A stretch of 64,000 nt of DNA from Bacteroidota bacterium (lineage in GTDB: Bacteria; Bacteroidota; Bacteroidia; NS11-12g; UBA9320): contig CANIKO010000009.1 in the NCBI GenBank assembly GCA_947468275.1, forward strand, positions 99,553 to 163,552, written 5' to 3'. Of this stretch, positions 18,056 to 29,800 are shown piece after piece. Below the pieces are notes generated by a model. It ran no database searches. It had not been told where the DNA came from and saw nothing but the letters and a program-made list of their open reading frames with translations. Both the position numbers and the translations under genes were made by a program. Numbering within the stretch: position 1 is the first letter of the stretch; every line of letters starts with the position of its first letter.

Positions 18056-21000
18056 ATGACAGTAGCAAATTCTTATAATCCCCAAATAAAAGACCTGATT
18101 CCGGTTGATAAACTGCCAGAAAGTATTGCTAATTTAATTGGTGATATTACCGAGGGGATTTTTTACAAAGATTACTTTTTTGAAAGCAGCCTTAGCGGTG
18201 ATGCAGGTTATCATAAACTAACTATTGTATTATATAAAAAGTTAGGGTTGAATATTGGGGGAGATTCAGGAATGTCGCTGTTATTAAATCCTGGACACAC
18301 AACCGGTACTACAGAAATACCCGTTTCATTAACTTATAGGTGGGAATTATTAAAATACGCTAAAGCATTTAATCCTGAAGACTTGCTTTCAGACCCGCTT
18401 GTATTTTTTAATTTATTGTGGGAAATGGTGGGCCCAGAAGATTTTGAATTAATAGATTCAAGTATAAATGTATTTTATGGCGATTCATCAACGCCAATTA
18501 ATGATTTTGTTACTGCCTTTAACGATAATACTGAAATAACCGCAACGTTAACGGTACCTTCAACAACCGGTTTAGATGCAGCTAAGGATATAGTAACTCA
18601 AATGGAGGCACAAGCAGTTGACCCCAAAAACTATATCATTGATTACCTTATTACAGGTGAGAACAATGGAGATTCTGTGGATAATGCTTCTTTGTTATTC
18701 AATCAATGGCTTGGTGCAATTGGTATTGATAATTTAATTGATTTAGCTACACCAAAATTTAAGGCTGCTATTGATACCCTTGAATTGGGAATAGGGTTTC
18801 CTACCTGGATGTTAAAACCCCTTGATGGCCCGGCATCAGATCCATCTTCTGAAGTGGAGGAGGATAAACAAAGTTTGCTAACAATTGATATTGCTAGTTT
18901 ATCATTTAGCAGTGAAGAAGGAATGGTATTTGATATTGGTTCAAATCCAGCGGAACTTACCCCATCGCAGATTGGTGATACACCAATGAGAATTCAAATA
19001 GACGGAGCTGAAATTGATTTAAGAGAAGATACAAATATTCAAGCGGCTGATGACGATGAAAGGCCTAAATCCTTTAAAGGAATTTTTATTGAGGAAGCCT
19101 TAGTCTATTTACCTTGGGCAAAAACAACCGGTACTGCTAACATTATTGCTCAGAATGTACTCATAGGAAGTGAAGGTGGATTTTCGGGAAAAATTGGAAT
19201 TGAGGAAGCCGTTTTTGAACATTATGTTGATTTTGAAATAGAAACCACATCTGATATTTCTTACGATAGCGATACGAAAGAAATTACAGTAACAGGAACA
19301 AATGAAGATGAAACTGAAATAATAATTCTTGAAGGAACAGAAACCTTCATAAGAGACATAGAAGATCATTATTATAAGGTTGAAGATGATGGCAGCATTA
19401 CAACGGCAACTCCTCCGGCTGATTTATTTACATATAATATTACTGATAAAATTTCAGTAAGTTTAGATTCACTGTTTTTAACATTTAAGAAAAACTCTCT
19501 AGTTAAGAGCAATATTATTGGAAAGCTTACCTTGCCTTTTTTGAGCCAGCCTATAAAAATTAAGGTTGACATTGGAAATGGTTATTCTATAGAAGCTTCT
19601 TTCCCTAAGGGAAAAGCTATTGTAGATAATAATAAGGTTAAAGTAACCCTTAATTCGTTATTGGTTTCAAAAATAGATGATGTAAAAAGTTTTGGTTTTA
19701 GTGGGTCTTTGGTGGTAAACTCAGCAGATCCTTTCTCTAAAAAATTCCTTCCAGACACAGTGGAAGTAAAAAACCTAGTGTTTTCATCAAATGGACAAAT
19801 TTTGTTTGATGTTGGTATAGGTTGGAAAAATGGAACAAAAATTAGCGGAAATCAGGATTCTGGATTGGAAATTATTATTCCTATTCATAAAAAATCTGAT
19901 GATAAGGATAAAAAACTTTTAAAAATAGATAAAATCAGAATCAATGCAAAAGTTGATGATGATGAATTAAAAATCAGAACTACGCTAATGGGAGCTGCCT
20001 TGAATATTGCAGCCCTAACAGCATCTGCCGAAGGTTTGGGCTTTGAGGCAGTAGTTAATTTTCCTGAAAACGGGGGGCAACTTGGTTTAGGGGATGTCGA
20101 ATTAAAATTTGTACCTCCAACCGAAGTAGGTCTAAGCATTGAAACGTCCACAATCATAGGAGGCGGTTATCTCAAAATAGATCCTGAAGGACACAGCTAT
20201 GCCGGGGTTCTAGAATTAAAAGTTGTAGATAAGGTCACTATTCGAGTATTGGGATTACTCAATACACGATTACCAGGGGGTAAAAAAGGATACTCATTAT
20301 TGATGTTGGTTTTTGTGGAAGACTTTAAACCAATATCTCTTGGCTATGGATTTACCTTGAATGGTGTAGGTGGGTTATTGGGATTAAACCGAACTGCAAA
20401 TACTGAAAAACTGCGTTCTGCTGTACGAAGTGATGATTTGCAATCAACCTTGTTTCCTCAGGATGTAGTAAAAAATGCTAACCACATCATAAGCAATTTA
20501 GAACAATTTTATCCTGCAAGCGAAGGGCGTTTCTTGGTGGGGCCAATGGCTAAAATTGGCTGGGGTGCTCCCAAATCATTTATAACCGTTGATTTAGGAA
20601 TAATCATAGAACTACCGGCTCCTGTTACCATTGTAATATTAGGAGTAATAAAGGCTGTTTTGCCGGATGCAGAAGTGCCTGTAGCTATAATAAAGCTCAA
20701 TATAAACTTTTTAGGGGTTATAGATTTTGGCAAGAAAAGCATTTCGTTCGATGCCAGTTTATACGATTCAACCTACTATATGTTAGCAGTGAGTGGTGAT
20801 ATGGCCTTCCGCTTAATTTGGGGGGATAAACCAGCTTTCCTTTTAACAGTAGGTGGCTTCAATCCGCAATTTACTCCACCCCCTTTGAACCTTCCTGATA
20901 TAAGGAGATTAACTGTTTGTCTTGTTGATAAACCGGAACTTAAACTTAAACTGGAAACCTATTTAGCCATAACATCAAATACGGTTCAAACGGGTGCAAG

Positions 21001-22039
21001 GTTAATTGCATTGGCTGAAGAAGGTGGTTTTACAGCAAATGCGATGTTCTGGTTTGATGTATTGATTCAGTTCAATCCATTTTACCTGATTGCAAATGTC
21101 GGCGCATCGGCAGTAATAAGAGCGGGGGGCACAGTTCTGTTGACAGCATACTTAGATTTAACTCTCACAGGTCCTAAACCTTGGACAGTTAGAGGAAGAG
21201 TTGAATTTAAAGCATTGTTTATCAAATCCTGTATTAATGTTAATGCAAGATGGGGAGAAGAGGCAAATCCAACAATTCCAAATAAACCTATCTGGCCTGA
21301 ACTGGAAGCAGCAATCAATGACGTAAATAATTGGTTGGCTTTATTACCAAAGAGAAACAATATTTCAGTATCGGTTAAAAATGTTGCATTAGCGGCTGGG
21401 GAAGTCTTAATTCATCCGATGGGAAATTTTAGTTTCAACCAAACTATATTACCTATGAATGCAACCATAAATAAATATGGATCAGTTAAACCATCGGATT
21501 ATAAAAAGTTTTGGGTAGTGAGTGTAAAAGATGCAAATGAAAATGCTTTAGACTTTACTTATCAGAAAGACAATTTCGCCCCTGCACAATATACCCAAAT
21601 GAGTGACCAGGAAAAGTTGTCAAAAAAATCATTCGAACAGTTTGACAGCGGAATAAAAGTAGGTACAGAAGCATTGAAATCTTCACATTGGGTTAAAAGA
21701 GATGTGAGTCATGAGGAGAAAATTATAGACCGAAGGATGAAACCGCCGGTTACAAGTTCACGCGATGTACCTTTAGATTTATTCAATACGATGTTGTTGC
21801 ATGGAGATGTGGCTAACGCAGCACAATCACCGGTTAAAAACCGTTTACCCTATGATGCACCTGCAACAAGCAACATCAATACCAATCAATACAAGGTGGC
21901 AGTAAAAGACACCATGGCTTCCTACGATTCCACAACATTTGACAGCATCGCATCAGCCAATCAGTATTTGAATTCAGTTGTAAATTCAAACCAAAGTCAG
22001 GAAAATAAATTATTTGTAGTAGAAACTTGCGAATTATAA
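18056..22039 (+). CDS. Giant beta-rich protein with shared C-terminal module (DUF6603-like)
   Basis: This 1327-residue protein lacks a signal peptide. Residues 1-685 are specific to it: an N-terminal alpha/beta part, then amphipathic beta repeats (SLFLTFKKNSLVKSNIIGKL, FGFSGSLVVNSADPF). Residues 686-1327 form a module almost identical to the C terminus of the protein at 38760, with VFVEDFKPISLGYGFTLNG, GVGGLLGLNR, PASEGRFLVGPMAKIGWGAP and ILGVIKAVLPD segments. From memory this corresponds to the large family tagged DUF6603, found in varied bacteria without known function. Several long apolar strands in the module suggest membrane or lipid contact, but no helical membrane span is obvious. A 19-bp gap leads to the next giant gene. 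Confidence 0.8.
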   Translation: MTVANSYNPQIKDLIPVDKLPESIANLIGDITEGIFYKDYFFESSLSGDAGYHKLTIVLYKKLGLNIGGDSGMSLLLNPGHTTGTTEIPVSLTYRWELLKYAKAFNPEDLLSDPLVFFNLLWEMVGPEDFELIDSSINVFYGDSSTPINDFVTAFNDNTEITATLTVPSTTGLDAAKDIVTQMEAQAVDPKNYIIDYLITGENNGDSVDNASLLFNQWLGAIGIDNLIDLATPKFKAAIDTLELGIGFPTWMLKPLDGPASDPSSEVEEDKQSLLTIDIASLSFSSEEGMVFDIGSNPAELTPSQIGDTPMRIQIDGAEIDLREDTNIQAADDDERPKSFKGIFIEEALVYLPWAKTTGTANIIAQNVLIGSEGGFSGKIGIEEAVFEHYVDFEIETTSDISYDSDTKEITVTGTNEDETEIIILEGTETFIRDIEDHYYKVEDDGSITTATPPADLFTYNITDKISVSLDSLFLTFKKNSLVKSNIIGKLTLPFLSQPIKIKVDIGNGYSIEASFPKGKAIVDNNKVKVTLNSLLVSKIDDVKSFGFSGSLVVNSADPFSKKFLPDTVEVKNLVFSSNGQILFDVGIGWKNGTKISGNQDSGLEIIIPIHKKSDDKDKKLLKIDKIRINAKVDDDELKIRTTLMGAALNIAALTASAEGLGFEAVVNFPENGGQLGLGDVELKFVPPTEVGLSIETSTIIGGGYLKIDPEGHSYAGVLELKVVDKVTIRVLGLLNTRLPGGKKGYSLLMLVFVEDFKPISLGYGFTLNGVGGLLGLNRTANTEKLRSAVRSDDLQSTLFPQDVVKNANHIISNLEQFYPASEGRFLVGPMAKIGWGAPKSFITVDLGIIIELPAPVTIVILGVIKAVLPDAEVPVAIIKLNINFLGVIDFGKKSISFDASLYDSTYYMLAVSGDMAFRLIWGDKPAFLLTVGGFNPQFTPPPLNLPDIRRLTVCLVDKPELKLKLETYLAITSNTVQTGARLIALAEEGGFTANAMFWFDVLIQFNPFYLIANVGASAVIRAGGTVLLTAYLDLTLTGPKPWTVRGRVEFKALFIKSCINVNARWGEEANPTIPNKPIWPELEAAINDVNNWLALLPKRNNISVSVKNVALAAGEVLIHPMGNFSFNQTILPMNATINKYGSVKPSDYKKFWVVSVKDANENALDFTYQKDNFAPAQYTQMSDQEKLSKKSFEQFDSGIKVGTEALKSSHWVKRDVSHEEKIIDRRMKPPVTSSRDVPLDLFNTMLLHGDVANAAQSPVKNRLPYDAPATSNINTNQYKVAVKDTMASYDSTTFDSIASANQYLNSVVNSNQSQENKLFVVETCEL
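20112..22039 (+). repeat. 1.93-kb duplicated module, copy A
   Basis: The segment aligns without any gap to 40243-42170 (offset 20131). By eye about 17 of 642 residues differ, most of them at the two ends; from LGYGF to ENALDF the residues are all identical while many third codon positions differ. Confidence 0.9.
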
Positions 22040-22058
22040 AAAATTAAAAACTAAAAAA

Positions 22059-25052
22059 ATGCCAGCATCATACAGCTTTTTACCATGGTTGAGACAAGGT
22101 CTCACAAGCGGAATACAAAATATAGAAGGAGGTACTACGGGTATTCCCGCAGTAAGAGCTTCAATAACAATGGATGTTAAATTCAAGGGAAGCCCCATAG
22201 GTGGTGGGGCAGATGCTGAATTTGACAAAACCAAGGAGATAAAATTATACGGCCCCTTCGATATTTTGGGAATAAGTCAGGATGCAGTAGTTAGGACAGA
22301 ACCAAAAAACTGGATTACCAATTTTGAGCCTAATTATTTAGCCTATATTGAATTTTACGATGAAGATTTTTTGTGGCGTTATACACCGGCTGCACCTTCT
22401 GGAACTGATAGGAATCAGAGATTAAGTCCATGGGTAACATTAGTTGTGCTTAAAGAAGATGAATTTGAACGGATGCCATTTAATGGCGTTAATCCTTCCT
22501 TTAAAATTTTACAGGCGGCAGCAAATATTTTTCAGGATACATCACAATTATTTGCATGGGGACATGTTCATGTTAATGAAGATTTGGTAGATGAAGATCA
22601 TATAGAGGTTGCGGTAAATAATTTAAATACTATTTTAAAAGCCGACCCCAATAAAGCGGTAAGTCGTCTTCTTTGTCCAAGGCGATTGGACGACAATACA
22701 GCCTATTATGCGTTTGTAATTCCAACCTTTGAGTTAGGAAGGTTGGCCGGGTTAGGCCAAAATATTCCAACCACCGGTACAATTCCTAACGCTTTATCAC
22801 CTGCATGGATAGGGACAGATAACAACAAAGAATTTCCAATTTACTACGAATGGTTTTTTAAAACAGGAAGTATTGGTAATTTTGAGTATTTGGTTGAGTT
22901 GCTCGAACCAAAAGCTCTCACCATTGATGATGTCGGAAAGAGGAGTTTGGATGTGCAAAACCCAGGCATACTTAATTTAAAAGGTTTCGCAAATAATAAC
23001 GAAATCCCTCTTTATGGTGCGGTTAAACCCATTGCTCCAGCCGATGATGTATGGGAAATACCTTATCCAATCCAACCTACACCACCAGCACCTCAAATCC
23101 CAAGTGAAAAAGCATTTATTGATAAATTCCTTATTGAATTAAATTCTCCATATCAAAGTTCACAGACAAACCCAACTGACGACCCTGAAATAGCACCACC
23201 AATTTATGGTAGATGGCACGCTAAAGTTGATCACCTTGATAATTTATCAGGTGATTGGTTGCACAAAATAAATCTCGATCCTTCTTATAGGGTTTTTGCA
23301 GGTGCTGGGTCACAAGTTGTAAAAAAACGACAGGAAGAATTTATGAACCTCGCTTGGCAACAAGTGGATAAAATAGAAGAAGCCAATAAAATAATCAGGC
23401 AATTACAATTGGCAAAGGAAGCCAGTGCTTCTGTTTATAACAGAACTTTTGTAACTGCTGATGCAGATGAACTGATAAGTTTTACAAATACGGTTCATCC
23501 ACGAATTGTAGTATCAACCAACAATACTCTTTATAAAGAAACGCAGGAAAGTGTTGTTCCACAGGGTTGCTTCACAGGTGCATTCCGACGTATAACACGA
23601 CCTAAAGGTTTTGTTGCAAAAAATGTTGGCACCACTCAATCCATTAATACTGCAAATATTATAAATAGCATTAACAGCGGGAATAGTTCCGTGGCCAAAA
23701 CATACACCGCACCTACGGGAATGTCGGCTTATACCATTTTATCTTCTTCCTATATTACGTCATCCTATACTCTGGGCTTACCTACAAGATCAACCTTTGT
23801 TTTGACAAAACCAGGTGGTACTTATTATTCACCGGTAGTTTGGCCAAGTTCTCCGGCAAGCGGGGCAGCAACAGGATATTTGGGTGCTGTTCCAAATGTT
23901 CATACCCTACTTTCCTCACCCTCCACGCAACCTCCTACGGGGAATACACTCGTTTTTTCAACCATTAAAACCAATATTACGGATGGTCTTAACCCGGCCA
24001 CAACTATCCTGAATATTGCAAAAAAATTGGTAGGGCGAAGTGACGTGTATGGTGAAGCGGTGGTTCTTTCTGCTCTCGAATTAATACTTGAAGCCCCTCG
24101 CATTGAAATACCAATGTTTAAAGATTTGTATGATATTTCTCCAGACCTATTGATGCCTGGTCTAAATAATGTACCTGCAAATTCATTGAGTATTTTAGAA
24201 CCAAATCAAAATGTTATTGAAGCTTATATGCTTGGATTAAACCATGAGATGGCAAGTGAGTTGTTATGGCGTGAATTTCCTACCGACCAAAGGGGAACAG
24301 TTTTTATGCGCTTTTGGCAATCGTATTTTACAACCCATACCGATACAAGTGGAAGCAATTATGATAAAACCCGAAGTATAAAACCTATACACCAATGGAA
24401 AAATACAGCCGGAACAGCCCTTTCAGAATTAGGTAAAAACGGACCAAGTGGTTATCCAACGGATTTATTGTTACTAACAGTAAGAGGTGAATTATTAAAA
24501 AAATATCCTAATACTTTAATCTATGCCAATAAAGCGAAATGGGGTCTTGATACTGCTCAAGCGGAAGATGTTACATTACCACGTAAACTTAAAGATTATA
24601 ATGTTACAAATGGTGATACTAAACTACCCCTATTTATGGCAAGAGTGTCTGATATTGTTTTTATAGGATTTGCTTTAACTCCTGAAGAAGTGAAAGGCAC
24701 GGATGTAGAAGCTACAAGTCCTGATATGAGCAAGCCAGGATGGTTCTTTGTTTTTGAAGAAATAGCAGGGGAGATACATTTTGGGTTGGATGAATTTGAT
24801 GAGAATATTCCAATAGATCCTCAAATTACTAATATTCAAGGTTGGGATAAATTGAATTGGGGTCATATGGGGGGGACAGTAGAAAGCATAAAATTTATTA
24901 ATACCGATTTAGGAATTACTATGGCTGACCCGCAAACAACTTGGAATAACGCTGATATTCATTGGGGATCCAATGCTGCAGATATAGCTTATGCAACTTA
25001 TCGTTCTCCAGCTATGCTTGCAGTTCATGCAAAAGATATGTTAGATATATGA
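22059..25052 (+). CDS. Giant cluster protein with ELLWREFPTDQRG motif, 997 residues
   Basis: There is no signal peptide; the N terminus reads MPASYSFLPWLRQGLTSGI. Recognisable blocks are PWVTLVVLKEDEFER (about 125-140), LFAWGHVHVNEDL, a conserved LLCPRRLDDNTAYYAFVIP (near 205-225), WHAKVDHL with a helical stretch at about 420-460, and HEMASELLWREFPTDQRGT near residue 730. The last motif is one I associate with unnamed large proteins in actinomycetes and other phyla that occur next to DUF6603-type genes (memory only, unchecked). No active site is evident. The stop overlaps the start of the T9SS FG-GAP gene (ATGA). It is probably a core component of the unknown system. Confidence 0.8.
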   Translation: MPASYSFLPWLRQGLTSGIQNIEGGTTGIPAVRASITMDVKFKGSPIGGGADAEFDKTKEIKLYGPFDILGISQDAVVRTEPKNWITNFEPNYLAYIEFYDEDFLWRYTPAAPSGTDRNQRLSPWVTLVVLKEDEFERMPFNGVNPSFKILQAAANIFQDTSQLFAWGHVHVNEDLVDEDHIEVAVNNLNTILKADPNKAVSRLLCPRRLDDNTAYYAFVIPTFELGRLAGLGQNIPTTGTIPNALSPAWIGTDNNKEFPIYYEWFFKTGSIGNFEYLVELLEPKALTIDDVGKRSLDVQNPGILNLKGFANNNEIPLYGAVKPIAPADDVWEIPYPIQPTPPAPQIPSEKAFIDKFLIELNSPYQSSQTNPTDDPEIAPPIYGRWHAKVDHLDNLSGDWLHKINLDPSYRVFAGAGSQVVKKRQEEFMNLAWQQVDKIEEANKIIRQLQLAKEASASVYNRTFVTADADELISFTNTVHPRIVVSTNNTLYKETQESVVPQGCFTGAFRRITRPKGFVAKNVGTTQSINTANIINSINSGNSSVAKTYTAPTGMSAYTILSSSYITSSYTLGLPTRSTFVLTKPGGTYYSPVVWPSSPASGAATGYLGAVPNVHTLLSSPSTQPPTGNTLVFSTIKTNITDGLNPATTILNIAKKLVGRSDVYGEAVVLSALELILEAPRIEIPMFKDLYDISPDLLMPGLNNVPANSLSILEPNQNVIEAYMLGLNHEMASELLWREFPTDQRGTVFMRFWQSYFTTHTDTSGSNYDKTRSIKPIHQWKNTAGTALSELGKNGPSGYPTDLLLLTVRGELLKKYPNTLIYANKAKWGLDTAQAEDVTLPRKLKDYNVTNGDTKLPLFMARVSDIVFIGFALTPEEVKGTDVEATSPDMSKPGWFFVFEEIAGEIHFGLDEFDENIPIDPQITNIQGWDKLNWGHMGGTVESIKFINTDLGITMADPQTTWNNADIHWGSNAADIAYATYRSPAMLAVHAKDMLDI

Positions 25053-26872
25053 ATAAGATAAAAGGTATATTTTTAATTATATTTCTATTGTCAGGATTAG
25101 AAATATTAGCTCAGGATGGTACAGTTAAATCCTTTTTAAAAATCACAAAGAATAATACTGGATTTTCAGGAATCGATATGACTAATATAAAATTCTTAGG
25201 TAGTACCCTAGCAAATATTGGTGATATTGATAAGGATGGGAACAGTGATATTGCAACTATGTGCTACAATTCAAGTAAAGGACGAAGATTAATTTTAATT
25301 TGTTTTTTAAATAGTGATGGTAGTATTAAATCTGCAGTTGAAATTTCAGAAGGAAAAGGGGGATTGCCAACTAATTTTACTCCAAATTCTATTGAAGGAT
25401 TTGGCCAATCAATTTCTTCAATAGGGGATCTTGATAAGGATGGCGTAAATGATATTGTAGTAGGTAATCATGGATTATCAAATAAATTTGGTGGTGAAAT
25501 TTATATATTTTTTTTAAAGAGTGATGGAACAGTAAAGCAGTATTCGCGTATAGCAGAGGGTATATCTGGTTTTAAGGGCCAAATTAACTCAGAAGATGAT
25601 TTTGGTAGATCAGTCTGTATGATTGGCGATTTAGATAAAGATGGTGTAAACGATATAGCTGTAGGGGCTGTTGAAGATAAGGGCGGACTCACTGGATCTG
25701 TATGGATATTGTTTTTAAAAACAGATGGGACAGTTAAATCATATAAAAAGCTTAATTCAACAAGTCCTTTATTATCATCTTTACAGATAGATGGAAGATT
25801 TGGTCAAGCAATAGCATTACTTGGTGATCTTAATAAGGATGGCGTAAATGATATACTCGTCAGCTTAGGTAATGGTAATGAAGGAGGTACTGGTCGTGGG
25901 TCTTTAAGAATTTTGTTTTTAAATAATGATGGAACAATAAAAAGTGTTTCTAAAATTAGCTCAACTAGTGGTAATTTTAGTGACAGTTTACAAAATTATG
26001 GACAATTTGGATGGGCAGTTTGTTCTTTAGAGGATTTGGACGGAGATAGTGTTACCGACATTTCAGTTTCCGCAATTTCTTATAATAAATCTTGCGGTGC
26101 TATATGGAATATTTTTTTAAAATCAAATGGAACTTGTAAATCAATTCAAAAAATAACTACAGATACCGGAGGATTTAAAGCAGTATTAAAGCCTGGAGAT
26201 GTTTTTGGTACTTCATTAACTTCAGTCGGAGATTTAAATGGAGATGGTATAACAGATATGATTTCAGATGCTTCAAGCGATGGAGAAGCAGGTACAAATG
26301 CCGGTGCATTTTATATTCTTTTTCTGAATGGCCAAACTCAATTTATTACCCCTGTTGCTTCGTTTATCCAAAGCAAGGATACTATTAAAATAAATGAGTG
26401 TGTAAATTTTACAGACCATTCCTCCAATTTCCCAACAAGTTGGAAATGGGCTTTTCAGGGTGGCAATTCATCATCTTCTACTTTACAAAATCCTTCCAAT
26501 ATTTGTTTCAGTGCAGCCGGGAAATATACGATGACCTTAATTGCAACAAATACCAAAGGTTCGGATACAGCAACAAAAACATTAGTGGTTAAGAATCCGG
26601 CAGGGTTACATGGATTAAATAGTTCATCTTTTACAATCAATCCTAATCCATTTTCGAGTTATACGAATCTTATAACAGATATATATTTAAAGGATGCAAC
26701 CCTTAATATTTACAATACCAATGGGCAACTTGTAAAGCAAATCGAAAAAATTTCGGGACAAACTATATTACTTAAAAGAGAAGGACTGCCTGATGGTCTT
26801 TATTACTTTAAGCTTTTACAAGAGAAAAATAATTTAATCACAGGTAAACTTATCATTACTGAAAATAACTAA
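25049..26872 (+). CDS. T9SS-exported FG-GAP/PKD protein
   Basis: The start is placed at ATG 25049, which overlaps the preceding stop by 4 bp and begins directly with a signal peptide (MNKIKGIFLIIFLLSGLEILAQ); an upstream ATG at 24962 would add a Cys-rich non-signal stretch. The 607-residue product has six FG-GAP repeats with calcium-loop motifs such as DLDKDGVNDIVVG spaced about 65-70 residues, forming an integrin-alpha-like beta propeller. A PKD domain follows (about 430-515, SWKWAFQGGNSSSS... AAGKYTMTLIATN), and then a type A T9SS sorting domain (FTINPNPFSS... GKLIITENN). It should be displayed at the cell surface, likely as an adhesin or binding component of the cluster. Confidence 0.88.
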   Translation: MNKIKGIFLIIFLLSGLEILAQDGTVKSFLKITKNNTGFSGIDMTNIKFLGSTLANIGDIDKDGNSDIATMCYNSSKGRRLILICFLNSDGSIKSAVEISEGKGGLPTNFTPNSIEGFGQSISSIGDLDKDGVNDIVVGNHGLSNKFGGEIYIFFLKSDGTVKQYSRIAEGISGFKGQINSEDDFGRSVCMIGDLDKDGVNDIAVGAVEDKGGLTGSVWILFLKTDGTVKSYKKLNSTSPLLSSLQIDGRFGQAIALLGDLNKDGVNDILVSLGNGNEGGTGRGSLRILFLNNDGTIKSVSKISSTSGNFSDSLQNYGQFGWAVCSLEDLDGDSVTDISVSAISYNKSCGAIWNIFLKSNGTCKSIQKITTDTGGFKAVLKPGDVFGTSLTSVGDLNGDGITDMISDASSDGEAGTNAGAFYILFLNGQTQFITPVASFIQSKDTIKINECVNFTDHSSNFPTSWKWAFQGGNSSSSTLQNPSNICFSAAGKYTMTLIATNTKGSDTATKTLVVKNPAGLHGLNSSSFTINPNPFSSYTNLITDIYLKDATLNIYNTNGQLVKQIEKISGQTILLKREGLPDGLYYFKLLQEKNNLITGKLIITENN

Positions 26873-26889
26873 AACAAAAAAACCTTGCT

Positions 26890-29800
26890 ATGCCAACATA
26901 TAACGACATAAAAACCAATACGGATTCAGAGTTAGAAAATCTTGCAACCTATCATGGGGCACTGCTCGCAGATACTGAGCAACTGAAAGAGGTAAACAAG
27001 CGAATTGTAGATGCTGTAACATCAGCGCAGACGCCTAATTCCACAGATACTGCTTTGGTAACTTCGCTAACCCAAAATATTACGGATACGAAATCCGATA
27101 TTAATACCTCAAATACAAATCTGGATAACCACATGGGCGAATTTGCCAATTTGGATTACAAAAGTGTATTAACCAATTTGGGTGATGATATTCCAATATT
27201 GTTATTTCCGGTTAGGGTGGAAACACAGTTTTATCACAGTGGTACCACCTATCAGCTTTGGGTCCGATTTTTCCCGGATGATGTGGCAATTGAAACCCAT
27301 GAAGCAGCATTAAGCCAACCTGAAATAGATGCAGGAACTAAATATTTAGATATAAAAAATAGTAGCACAGCAACTGCAAATGAAAAAATAAATGCGTGGG
27401 ATACGCTTTGCAGGGTTTTGGGTCATCACAGAGCCGCTTGGGCAGCCTTTAAACTTTCACAAACTTCTTATAACACAAAGTATAATACATGGACTCAACA
27501 ACCTCATACAAGGGTATTGCCCGACAGGTTTGTAGTTAGTTTGTATAGCCTATATGACGCTGCCAATCCTGTTCCCGATGTTGAGGGTATTACAAATCCA
27601 ATCCCTTACAGTGTAAAAGTAGGTATTAACCCGAACGATGTCACAAGTCTCAATAAAACAGGAAGCGACATTACTGCTTCGGATGAATTGAAATGGATGA
27701 TTGATTTTCAGGAAGCCATTGATATTGGTATGGGAATTAAAATAAACTTGACTTCAGACCAATATGCGGATGGTTTTGAAAGAGTTGTGGTACTGGGCGT
27801 AAAAACCCTAACCGATACCACTCAGGGAAAAAATATTGTGGAAGAATTGATTGATAACCATCATTACGTTTCTGGTTTTAGTTTGTTAAAACAAGCTACT
27901 CCTACAAAAAATACAGAGGAAAAAACATCAGGATACAGCACATTTGAGTTTGGAAACGAACTTACCTATAAAATTGAGTGTGAAGAACCATTATTGAGGG
28001 ACGATACTTACACACAACCTGAAAATATAACCAATGTAGAAGAGAATAAAACCGATGGCCAAAGGCTGGCGGAAGCTCTGGGTATAGATTTAGCCACTTT
28101 CGAGCATATATATCATGCAGATGGATATGATATAAAAAATGCCATGACCGTTAATTTCTTGTTATATCCGGCTACTGTTGGTTATGTGGTTAGTACAATT
28201 TTGGCACCCAACCTTGATAACGTAAGTGTGATAACATACAATCCTTATGATGAGGTAAGAAATATGTTTGAGGAATATATTAGAGGCCGTGGAGCCTTAC
28301 CAAGTATTAGAGTGGGAACTCAGCCTTATGGTATTTTACCGATTACCTCTTTCAAAAACATTGTTCAACTTTCTACAGAACCAAAGAAAAAATTTCTGGA
28401 TGATTATTGCGAACAAGTTGGTGCTGTGGATGGATATTGGAGTGAAGAAGCTGACTTATTGAAATATGCCGGAGCGGAAGGACAAGACCCACAGGAAGTT
28501 TTTGCCGATATAATTGGCAAACACGCTGTTTCAACAAAGTACTTTAAACGGATGGGTGTTGGCCCGGCTTATATGTGGAACAATTTGGTATTTAACGATA
28601 TGGAATTGGAGGCTAACCAATGGTATGATGACCAACAGACAGCCGCCCAGAATTTTATAACAGATACAGGACTTGATTTAGATGTAGATACGTTTGGTCT
28701 TCAGATGAATTACATGCAGAATCAACAACTTGTTGAGCAGCCGTTGATAGATAGTTTACCACCATCGGACACACGCCAATTGGAAACCCTTGGTGATGGA
28801 ATTAATTATATACAGTGGATGAGAAACTGCACTGTAGCCCAACTACGCGAAGAAGATTTTAGCGACTTAGGTGCTGGTATAACTGCTCCTACGGCGTTGT
28901 TATATGTATTCTTACGTCAGGCATTATTGCTTGAATATTTTAGGGCAGCATGTAATTTATTAAACGTATCGGCAGATGAAAGAAAAGAATATGAATTTAT
29001 CAATTTCGATAACGAGACCCCTGTAAATAACGAACCGCCTATTGTCGATAATCCTCCACCTGCACCATTTGAAGTTTTAACTGAAGATAAATTACCAATA
29101 GGCCAAAGCCGTTGGGAAATGTTTGATAGATTGTATGAGGGAACTACCGTTGGCGAGTATATGACCAGTTCTGGATTTGAAGGTAATTCGGAAGGCAATA
29201 TATTAACAAAAATGAAAGAGGGAATGGATGATATCAGTAATCTGCCCACGGGTGAACTTGATTTGCTTTTACGTGAACACTTTGATATTTGTTCTTTCCG
29301 TTTGGATAGCTGGAAATTAGGAGCAATGAACCAACGCCTGAACTATATGAGGCTTAACAGTGATGGAACTGTAAAAACTCAAGGAATTTATATTGGAGCT
29401 TATGGCTGGTTGGAAGATTTGAAAAAAACCACCCGAAATTCTTATACAGGTCCAACTTTACCTACAGGATTAAATGAAAGCGGCTTAATTGAAAATGAAG
29501 ACAACAAAGGATACGTCCTTGCTCCATCCCAAAACCATGCTATGGCTGCTGCCGTTCTTCGTTCTGGTTATGTGGCAAAGGCAAATGTTGACACTCCTAA
29601 TTCGCACGAAATAAACCTTTCATCTGAACGTACCCGTATGGCTATGTATATTTTTGATGGTATTCGGAACGGTCAGGATATTTCAACAATGTTGGGTTAT
29701 GAATTTGAAAGAGCGTTGCATGAAAGGTATACAGATACAGGTGAAAATTTAGACAAATTCATATATCCACTGAGGAATAAATATAAGTTGGCAGCTGGAA

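Noticed and set aside
24962..25048. N-terminal extension of the FG-GAP protein from ATG 24962
   Set aside because: It would add 29 Cys-rich residues out of frame with the conserved end of the preceding gene and hide the signal peptide that begins at 25049.
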